From assembly GCA_902796465.1 (NCBI GenBank), contig CADBPK010000214.1:1-8054 (forward strand): 8,054 bases of DNA, given 5' to 3'. The translations under genes were made by a program, and so were the position numbers. A model generated the notes under the pieces. That model searched no databases, was not told the DNA's origin, and saw nothing but the letters and a program-made list of their open reading frames with translations. Shown piece by piece: positions 1 through 4,644 of this stretch. The stretch is from an uncultured Erysipelotrichaceae bacterium. Lineage in GTDB: Bacteria; Bacillota_I; Bacilli_A; Erysipelotrichales; Erysipelotrichaceae. Each line of letters starts with the position of its first letter. The stretch's first letter is position 1.

Positions 1-510
1 TCCTATCTGTTTGACAATATCCTCACACCGGAACTCTGGTCTTCTGTCTTCAATGTTCTTTTCGGCATCAGCTCATTGATCGGTTCCGTGATCCTGAGCT
101 CGCGTGAAACAGAAAAAAATATCGGCAGAAAAACGGCCTTCAGGGTATGTGATATGGCAGGACTCATGATCATGCTGTCCGCAGCTTACTGGTTTCTGAT
201 TGCGCGGAACAGTTCATTGAACCTGTTTCTGATCCTGTTCTGCCTGGCTATCTGTCTGACCGGATTTCTTCTCGCTTTTGTCAATATTCCTCTCAACACT
301 ACGCTGATGCGTGTTGTGGACAGGAATATGCTCAGCAAGGTCAGCGGCATCATCAGTGTGCTTTCACAGGGACTTACACCGATCGCCTCCGTCCTTGCGG
401 GAGTGATCCTGCAGTGGTCCGGCAGTGCTGTCCTGCTTATGGCATGCTCTCTCGGGCTCGCTGTATCAGCGCTTTCACTGTTATTTAACAAAGATATCAG
501 GACGATCTGA
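1..510 (+). CDS. MFS transporter, C-terminal part (5' end outside window)
   Basis: The reading frame is open from base 1 and ends with TGA at 508-510, giving about 169 residues of a longer protein. The fragment is strongly hydrophobic, with four or five likely membrane helices (LMIMLSAAYWFLI, LFLILFCLAICLTGFLLAF, a segment around SVLAGVIL, and LLMACSLGLAVSALSLLF). The stretch NIPLNTTLMRVVDRNMLSKVSG resembles the helix 10-11 loop of the MFS_3 / MefA-like exporter group, where a P-x-N element is followed by a short basic loop and then G-x-x-S. It is therefore probably the second half of a proton-driven drug or metabolite exporter in the cytoplasmic membrane. The substrate cannot be read from this part. 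It ends in a short polar tail (NKDIRTI) that looks like a natural C-terminus. It converges on the esterase gene, with a terminator between them. MFS membership is fairly secure; the subfamily is inference. Confidence 0.85.
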   Translation, partial: SYLFDNILTPELWSSVFNVLFGISSLIGSVILSSRETEKNIGRKTAFRVCDMAGLMIMLSAAYWFLIARNSSLNLFLILFCLAICLTGFLLAFVNIPLNTTLMRVVDRNMLSKVSGIISVLSQGLTPIASVLAGVILQWSGSAVLLMACSLGLAVSALSLLFNKDIRTI

Positions 511-511
511 A

Positions 512-533
512 AAAAGCCTCCGCGGAGGCTTTT
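512..533. terminator. Bidirectional Rho-independent terminator
   Basis: A perfect 22-nt palindrome with 9-bp arms AAAAGCCTC / GAGGCTTTT around a CGCG loop. It begins 2 nt after the MFS stop codon and lies 5 nt beyond the esterase stop. On the minus strand the stem is followed by a run of six T (complement of A510-A515). On the plus strand the run is only four T before CATG. It should therefore work best for the minus-strand plsY-esterase transcript and more weakly for the MFS gene. Confidence 0.85.
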
Positions 534-538
534 CATGT

Positions 539-1318
539 TCAGTAGATTTCCGGATAGAGGTATTTCAGGAATACCGGGACGATCGTTTCCCAGGTTGCTT
601 CGCAATGCATGCCGTCAACGACGATATGCGGATAGGTCCTGCATCCCTGTTCGCTGAAGGCATGATTCATCTCCAGCATCAGGGCGACGTTCAGGACCAT
701 GAATTCCCGGTTGTCGGTTTCCTTTGATCCGAAGTCCATATAGATCCGGGTATCGGGATCCAGTCTGCTTTCCCGGATCAGTTTCAGCAGCGGTTCTGCG
801 CAGTAGTATGCGGCAGAGGAGACACACGCAGCCTTGCCGTATACATCGTTGTATTTCGCGATCATGTATTCTGACATCAGCCCGCCCATGCTGGAGCCGC
901 CGATGCCCACGTGCTTTCTGCTTTTGTATATGCGGTAGCGCTTTTCGCATTCCTGTTTCAGGACAGTCGCAAACCAGTGTGCCGTGATCTCGCCTTCGGA
1001 TGTGATCGTGCTTCCCAGCATGGTCTTTTTTTCAGAAGGAAAGGGACAGTATTCATCCATGCGCTTGTCGCCTGTGTGGTTGCAGTCCTGGCCGATCACG
1101 ACAAGATCCAGCTGGTTTTTATCCAGATAATCCTTTATGCCCCAGCACTTCCCGTATGTCGCAGTTTCATCATCAAACAGGTTGTGTCCGTCAAACATGT
1201 ACAGAACGGGGTATTTTTTCTTTGTCCGGAAATAACTGTCCGGCAGATAAACATAAATGGTGCGCGGTGACTCCCCGAGCGGGGCAATATCCAGTGTGAA
1301 TGTTTCAACTTTTCCCAT
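539..1318 (-). CDS. Alpha/beta-hydrolase esterase (PF00756 / COG2819-like)
   Basis: This 259-residue protein has the features of the putative esterase family that includes enterochelin esterase, esterase D and feruloyl-esterase-like enzymes. The early strand and turn YPVLYMFDGHNLFDD (residues 36-50) is typical of that family. The nucleophile elbow is G-S-S-M-G at 141-145, giving Ser143. A likely acid is Asp195 in MDFGSKE. The catalytic histidine is His238 in GMHCEATW, matching the family pattern G-x-H-x-x-x-x-W. There is no signal peptide, so it should be cytoplasmic. The substrate is unknown; an acyl ester or thioester is likely. The ATG lies 3 nt after the plsY stop. The best Shine-Dalgarno-like run, GGATGGG, is inside the last plsY codons, so translation is probably coupled to plsY. 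It shares the plsY transcript and ends at the 512-533 terminator. Family assignment is confident; a link to lipid metabolism rests only on the operon. Confidence 0.9.
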   Translation of the reverse strand: MGKVETFTLDIAPLGESPRTIYVYLPDSYFRTKKKYPVLYMFDGHNLFDDETATYGKCWGIKDYLDKNQLDLVVIGQDCNHTGDKRMDEYCPFPSEKKTMLGSTITSEGEITAHWFATVLKQECEKRYRIYKSRKHVGIGGSSMGGLMSEYMIAKYNDVYGKAACVSSAAYYCAEPLLKLIRESRLDPDTRIYMDFGSKETDNREFMVLNVALMLEMNHAFSEQGCRTYPHIVVDGMHCEATWETIVPVFLKYLYPEIY

Positions 1319-1321
1319 ATC

Positions 1322-1939
1322 TCAGCCCATCCACTTGATCTTGCTTTCGGTACCGTTTTTGATCCTTTCAATATTGGATCTGTGGCGGTAAATAATGAAA
1401 ACTGCGAGCAGGATCGTTGACGCCGGTACGGCGAACGGTACCTTATGGAACAGGAACTGGACCAGGGTGACCAGGGCTTCCGCAGAAACGGATGTCATGG
1501 AGGAAACGCTGACCATCTTTGTCATATACAGGACCGCGAAGAACACGATCACCGGGAACAGGAAATTCCAGAACCAGCTGTGCGTGATCAGCAGGGCAAT
1601 ACTCAGGAAGAAACCATATGTCGTAGCGACTGCCTTGCCGCCGCGGAACTGGGCGAAGACCGGAAAGCAGTGACCGGCACAGCATGCGAGACCTGCCAGG
1701 ATCGTTGCCTGCGGCGCGATGGCATTCGCCACCAGCATGGAAAGCAGAGCCTTTACCGCATCCAGCACGGTAACGATGACAGCCACAGGACGGCCGAGGA
1801 CACGGCCGGCATTGGTGGCACCGGTATTTCCGCTTCCTTCATTCCGGATGTCTTTATGGTAGAATACTTTGCCGATTACCAGACCCCAGGGGACAGAGCC
1901 AAATAAATAACTGATTATAATCGCAAGAACAGTTTTCAT
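1322..1939 (-). CDS. plsY: Acyl-phosphate:glycerol-3-phosphate acyltransferase PlsY
   Basis: PlsY transfers an acyl chain from acyl-phosphate (made by PlsX) to sn-glycerol-3-phosphate at the membrane, giving lysophosphatidic acid, the first committed step of phospholipid synthesis. The 205-residue length is normal for the family. The N-terminus MKTVLAIIISYLFGSVPWGLV is a membrane helix with the usual GS(I/V)P element. Motif 1 is S36-G-N-T-G-A-T-N43-x-x-R46. Motif 2 is G89-H-x-x-P93 followed by the basic RGGK102-x-VAT. The C-terminal motif is R-H-R-x-N189-I-x-R ending in GTESK (196-200). Several hydrophobic segments fit the multi-helix fold. The start at 1939 was chosen because it gives the canonical PlsY N-terminus and has a GGGAG ribosome site 8-9 nt upstream. 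The frame stays open to 2074, but that extension has no family similarity and would run across the icd promoter region. It is co-transcribed with the downstream esterase. Confidence 0.96.
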   Translation of the reverse strand: MKTVLAIIISYLFGSVPWGLVIGKVFYHKDIRNEGSGNTGATNAGRVLGRPVAVIVTVLDAVKALLSMLVANAIAPQATILAGLACCAGHCFPVFAQFRGGKAVATTYGFFLSIALLITHSWFWNFLFPVIVFFAVLYMTKMVSVSSMTSVSAEALVTLVQFLFHKVPFAVPASTILLAVFIIYRHRSNIERIKNGTESKIKWMG

Positions 1940-1947
1940 AGCAATAC

Positions 1948-1953
1948 ACTCCC
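1948..1953 (-). promoter_or_regulatory. plsY ribosome binding site
   Basis: The minus strand reads GGGAGT about 8 nt before the ATG at 1939-1937. It abuts the foot of the inverted repeat at 1953-1968. It supports the 205-residue plsY start over the longer open frame. Confidence 0.7.
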
Positions 1954-1968
1954 GTATCATACGATACG
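1953..1968. repeat. Inverted repeat in plsY leader (possible hairpin or operator)
   Basis: The arms CGTATC and GATACG (6 bp) flank the 4-nt centre ATAC. On the minus strand the element touches the plsY Shine-Dalgarno site. If the -10 candidate at 1974-1979 is correct, it also begins at about the transcription start. It could be a 5'-terminal mRNA hairpin or a short DNA operator. No T-run follows, so it is not a terminator. It does not resemble the FapR or FabT operators as I remember them. Confidence 0.4.
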
Positions 1969-1973
1969 TTTTT

Positions 1974-2002
1974 ATTCTAACACTACGCAAACAGAATAGT
2001 AA
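1974..2002 (-). promoter_or_regulatory. Candidate plsY promoter
   Basis: On the minus strand a -10 candidate TAGAAT (5 of 6 consensus) lies at 1979-1974. A weak -35 candidate TTACTA (3 of 6) lies at 2002-1997, with a 17-nt spacer. Transcription would start near 1967, leaving a leader of about 28 nt. The -35 is poor, so this is tentative. Confidence 0.35.
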
Positions 2003-2037
2003 GAAAGGTTCGTGAAAACAGCAGAGACATAATGGTT

Positions 2038-2065
2038 TTGCAATGCGCGGAAAATATGCTACGAT
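2038..2065 (+). promoter_or_regulatory. Candidate icd promoter with extended -10
   Basis: A -35-like TTGCAA at 2038-2043 (4 of 6) is separated by 16 nt from TACGAT at 2060-2065 (4 of 6). The -10 is preceded by TGC, giving an extended -10 of TG-n-TACGAT. The start would be near 2072, leaving a leader of about 20 nt with the strong ribosome site. No other sigma-A-like pair stands out before the gene. Confidence 0.45.
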
Positions 2066-2076
2066 ACTTCTCAAAC

Positions 2077-2083
2077 AGGGAGG
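2077..2083 (+). promoter_or_regulatory. icd ribosome binding site
   Basis: AGGGAGG is a strong Shine-Dalgarno match, 8 nt before the ATG at 2092. It decides the start: the frame is open back to 2032, but an upstream start would place this site inside the coding sequence. Confidence 0.85.
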
Positions 2084-2091
2084 AATACGGT

Positions 2092-3300
2092 ATGAAGCAA
2101 ATACAGATGAATATGCCGCTCGTAGAGATGGACGGCGATGAGATGACCAGGATCCTCTGGCAGATGATCAAGGATGAACTTCTTTTGCCGTTTATTGATC
2201 TGAAAACGGAATACTACGACCTCGGGCTGGAACACCGTGATGAGACTGATGATGCGGTTACAACAGAAGCCGCGGAAGCGATCCGGAAATACGGTGTCGG
2301 TGTCAAATGCGCAACGATCACGCCTAATCTGGCCAGGATGGAGGAATACAAACTTAAGAAGCTGTATAAGAGTCCCAACGCTACGATCAGGGCAATTCTG
2401 GATGGTACGGTATTCCGTACACCGATCCTGGTGAAAGGCATCAGGCCTTGTGTTTCCAACTGGAAAAAACCCGTAACGATCGCGCGTCACGCGTACGGGG
2501 ATGTTTATAAAAACACGGAAATGCGCATCGCGGATAAGGGCTGTGCGAAACTTGTTTTTGAAAAAGAAGACGGGACAAAGAGCGAAGAGACGATCTTTCA
2601 GTTTGAAGGTCCGGGCATCGTGCAGGGCATGTACAATCTGGATTCGTCTATTACCGGATTTGCCAGAAGCTGCTTTGCCTATGCGCTGGATCAGAAGAAA
2701 GACCTCTGGTTTGCTTCAAAGGATACCATTTCCAAAATATATGACGGTCAGTTCAAGGAGATCTTCCAGAAAGTTTATGACGAAGAATACCGGGAACAGT
2801 TTGAAGCGGCAGGAATCACGTATTTCTATACACTGATCGACGACGCTGTTGCAAGGATCATGAAATCCGAAGGCGGCATGATCTGGGCCTGCAAGAACTA
2901 TGACGGAGATGTCTTCTCAGATATGCTGAGCTCGGCATTCGGCTCCCTTGCAATGATGACTTCCGTTCTTGTATCACCGGAAGGCTTCTATGAATACGAG
3001 GCGGCGCACGGAACCGTACAGAGACATTATTACAAGCATCTGGCAGGAGAAGAAACCAGCACCAATTCCGTAGCGACGATCTTCGCATGGAGCGGCGCTC
3101 TGAGAAAACGCGGCGAACTGGATGGGAATGAAGACCTCTGCCGGTTTGCGGATGCGCTGGAAGCGGCTGTGATCCGGACGATTGAAGGCGGAACGATGAC
3201 CGGCGACCTGGTGCGCATCACGGAACTGAAGGATGTCACAAAAGTAAACAGTCTGGAATTCATTCAGGCTGTCCGGAAAGAACTGGAATCTGCACTGTAA
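2092..3300 (+). CDS. icd: NADP-dependent isocitrate dehydrogenase, eukaryotic-type homodimer
   Basis: Icd oxidises and decarboxylates isocitrate to 2-oxoglutarate, making NADPH and supplying the carbon skeleton for glutamate. The 402-residue protein follows the eukaryotic-type (IDH1/IDH2-like) subfamily, not the E. coli Icd type. The N-terminus PLVEMDGDEMTRI is the hallmark start. Substrate residues fall at the same numbers as in human IDH1: S94, N96, R100 and R109 in the KSPN-x-TIR...GTVFR stretch, R132 in ARHAYGD, and Y139. With an offset of two, the catalytic lysine is K210 and the metal ligands are D250, D273 and D277 (CKNYDGDVFSD). The cofactor loop HGTVQR311-H312-Y keeps the Arg-His pair expected for NADP. 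The GEETSTNSVATIFAW stretch is also typical. All key residues are intact. The gene appears to stand alone, with its own promoter and terminator. No citrate synthase or aconitase gene is visible here. Confidence 0.96.
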   Translation: MKQIQMNMPLVEMDGDEMTRILWQMIKDELLLPFIDLKTEYYDLGLEHRDETDDAVTTEAAEAIRKYGVGVKCATITPNLARMEEYKLKKLYKSPNATIRAILDGTVFRTPILVKGIRPCVSNWKKPVTIARHAYGDVYKNTEMRIADKGCAKLVFEKEDGTKSEETIFQFEGPGIVQGMYNLDSSITGFARSCFAYALDQKKDLWFASKDTISKIYDGQFKEIFQKVYDEEYREQFEAAGITYFYTLIDDAVARIMKSEGGMIWACKNYDGDVFSDMLSSAFGSLAMMTSVLVSPEGFYEYEAAHGTVQRHYYKHLAGEETSTNSVATIFAWSGALRKRGELDGNEDLCRFADALEAAVIRTIEGGTMTGDLVRITELKDVTKVNSLEFIQAVRKELESAL

Positions 3301-3301
3301 G

Positions 3302-3329
3302 AAAAAATGGAGATCGATCTCCATTTTTT
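3302..3329. terminator. Bidirectional Rho-independent terminator
   Basis: A perfect 28-nt palindrome with 12-bp arms beginning AAAAAATGGAGA around a TCGA centre. It starts 2 nt after the icd stop and ends on the first two bases of the mupG stop codon (TAA on the minus strand, 3330-3328). Six T follow the GC-containing stem core on both strands, so it should end both icd and mupG transcripts. Confidence 0.9.
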
Positions 3330-4512
3330 ATACGAATTCCTCAAAGATAACGATATCGCCGTCATGGACCAGCTCAAGCATGATCTCCTCGCCAGGCGCG
3401 AGATGACCGACCCAGTTGCGCTGCCCGTCGTTTTTCATCGGCAGAAGGACGATCTGGACCTCGCCGGCATAGTTGGGGTACGATTCATTGACCATGACGA
3501 TATCACCGGGCTGAAAAAAGTCTCCATCACATGGTCTTTCAGGGATCCGTTTTCCGTGGTAAATGAAGCGCGGTCCGCGGCTCCGCCACATCCATTCGGA
3601 ACTGTCGCCGAAGTCCATGTGCGGGAAGAAATCCAGGACGATCTCCTTTTCGATGGCAGATGCTTCTTTGTCAAAGATGACCTTCAGCTTCTTCTGGGGT
3701 ATGCCGTCGATGGAAAAGGAAGTTCCGAATGATTCCATGACTTTGATCATCGGATTATCCGGCTCCATTTTTTTCGTTTCAAGTGCTTTTTCCAGTGCTC
3801 TGAATTCTTCTTCTGACGCATAGGCATTTCCGATCAGGATATCTGTCACATCGCCTGTTGCCAGCTGGATGCGCATCTGCAGATCGGCCGGCAGGTCACG
3901 GAGTTTTTCTACGGTTGGCAGGCCGTTTACGGCATTCCAAACACCATGCGTATTTTCTGCATGGGAAGAAATGAAAGCGCCGACCCGGACACCGGCTTTG
4001 CGCAGTTCATGATTGACAGCCAGGAAACGGTCCCAGCGGAATCCGGTATATCTCTGCGGATAAAAGTTATGGCAGAACAGCAGGCGCTCTTTGTCAACAC
4101 CGAGATCCAGCAGTTCCTGTATCTCCTGAAGGGATTTGGAACTGGCATTGAATTCTATTTTGATGCCATAGGGGTTTTTCAGAAGTACTGCATCCTTTTC
4201 CGTCCCGAATGACATATCCATGCGGACAATATCACAGCCGATCTCATGGAACACGGAAAGGTCGTCATACTCTGCGCCCATGCGCCTGAAACAGCCGGGA
4301 TTGACATCCAGGGATACTTCGAGACCGTAAGTATGCGCGCTTTCGATCATGTCGCGGAACAGATCCAGTACTTCTTCCTTTGTGCCTTCAACGGAAAACA
4401 TGCTGGAGAAAACACGCGTGCATCCATAGCGGGAAGCAAGGGCAAAATACTGCTTGATCTCGGACATAGGACGGATGTCGGGATAGACGGAAATACCAAG
4501 TACAGGCTTCAT
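3328..4512 (-). CDS. mupG: 6-phospho-N-acetylmuramidase, MupG family (former DUF871)
   Basis: MupG-type enzymes are cytoplasmic glycosidases. The characterised Staphylococcus aureus enzyme cleaves MurNAc-6-phosphate-GlcNAc during peptidoglycan recycling. This 394-residue protein shows both family domains. The N-terminal barrel starts with GISVYP (6-11) and continues with SLDVNPG (67-73), a FNAS element (121-124), C-HNFYPQRYTGF (147-158), GLPTVE (197-202) and ATGD...D..IGNAYAS (218-233). The smaller C-terminal cyclophilin-like domain contains RSRGPR (310-315) and GDIVMVNESYPNYAGEVQIV (336-355). The start at 4512 gives the canonical MKPVLGISVYP and has AGAGGTG upstream (4524-4518). A 13-residue upstream extension in frame is not family-like. 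In S. aureus the gene lies with murQ, murP and murR; none is visible here, so uptake and the next steps must be encoded elsewhere. Substrate is inferred from family. DUF871 includes paralogues, so the exact disaccharide could differ. Confidence 0.88.
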   Translation of the reverse strand: MKPVLGISVYPDIRPMSEIKQYFALASRYGCTRVFSSMFSVEGTKEEVLDLFRDMIESAHTYGLEVSLDVNPGCFRRMGAEYDDLSVFHEIGCDIVRMDMSFGTEKDAVLLKNPYGIKIEFNASSKSLQEIQELLDLGVDKERLLFCHNFYPQRYTGFRWDRFLAVNHELRKAGVRVGAFISSHAENTHGVWNAVNGLPTVEKLRDLPADLQMRIQLATGDVTDILIGNAYASEEEFRALEKALETKKMEPDNPMIKVMESFGTSFSIDGIPQKKLKVIFDKEASAIEKEIVLDFFPHMDFGDSSEWMWRSRGPRFIYHGKRIPERPCDGDFFQPGDIVMVNESYPNYAGEVQIVLLPMKNDGQRNWVGHLAPGEEIMLELVHDGDIVIFEEFV

Positions 4513-4517
4513 GTGAT

Positions 4518-4524
4518 CACCTCT
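4518..4524 (-). promoter_or_regulatory. mupG ribosome binding site
   Basis: The minus strand reads AGAGGTG, 5 nt before the ATG at 4512. It supports that start over the in-frame codon at 4551, which lies upstream of the -10 candidate. Confidence 0.75.
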
Positions 4525-4534
4525 TTCTGTTTCC

Positions 4535-4540
4535 ATTATA
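4535..4540 (-). promoter_or_regulatory. Candidate mupG -10 element
   Basis: The minus strand has a perfect TATAAT about 22 nt before the mupG start. The -35 position around 4558-4563 shows no good match to TTGACA. The leader would be about 16-17 nt, just enough for the ribosome site. No catabolite-repression (cre) box is evident near it. Confidence 0.5.
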
Positions 4541-4608
4541 CAGGGCTGCACACGGAACGGATACAGTCAGTGTTTCCTTCCGATTAAGGCAAAAAATACA
4601 CGGTTTTT

Positions 4609-4617
4609 TGATATAAT
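4609..4617 (+). promoter_or_regulatory. parE-parC promoter, extended -10
   Basis: TG-A-TATAAT is a perfect extended -10 (TG at 4609-4610, TATAAT at 4612-4617). No strong -35 lies at 16-18 nt, which is common for extended -10 promoters. Transcription would start near 4624, about 21 nt before the parE ATG. Together with 4535-4540 it makes this 132-nt gap a divergent promoter region. Confidence 0.65.
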
Positions 4618-4633
4618 ATGAAACAGTAAAGTC

Positions 4634-4638
4634 AGGAG
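4634..4638 (+). promoter_or_regulatory. parE ribosome binding site
   Basis: AGGAG lies 6 nt before the ATG at 4645. A second ATG at 4641 is out of frame and only 2 nt from the site, so 4645 is the start. It gives the usual ParE opening MAKNKYTEESIQ. Confidence 0.85.
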
Positions 4639-4644
4639 AAATGA

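Noticed and set aside
911..1270. Open frame of 119 codons on the plus strand opposite the esterase
   Set aside because: It is antisense to a complete alpha/beta-hydrolase with a conserved catalytic triad; no start signal was seen.
1445..1906. Open frame of 153 codons on the plus strand opposite plsY
   Set aside because: plsY is intact with all its family motifs on the other strand. This frame is low in hydrophobic order, rich in Asp/Gln/Arg, and has no family resemblance.
1322..2074. Longer plsY reading frame starting at 2074
   Set aside because: The extra 45 residues are unlike any PlsY N-terminus and lie upstream of the only good ribosome site; the region carries promoter candidates instead.
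2032..2091. In-frame N-terminal extension of icd by 20 codons
   Set aside because: A strong AGGGAGG site sits 8 nt before the ATG at 2092, and the family N-terminus begins there. The extension overlaps the promoter candidate.
2195..2215. cre-like sequence (CTGAAAACGG...) inside icd
   Set aside because: It fails the catabolite-repression consensus at the flanking W and the conserved C, and lies well inside the coding sequence.
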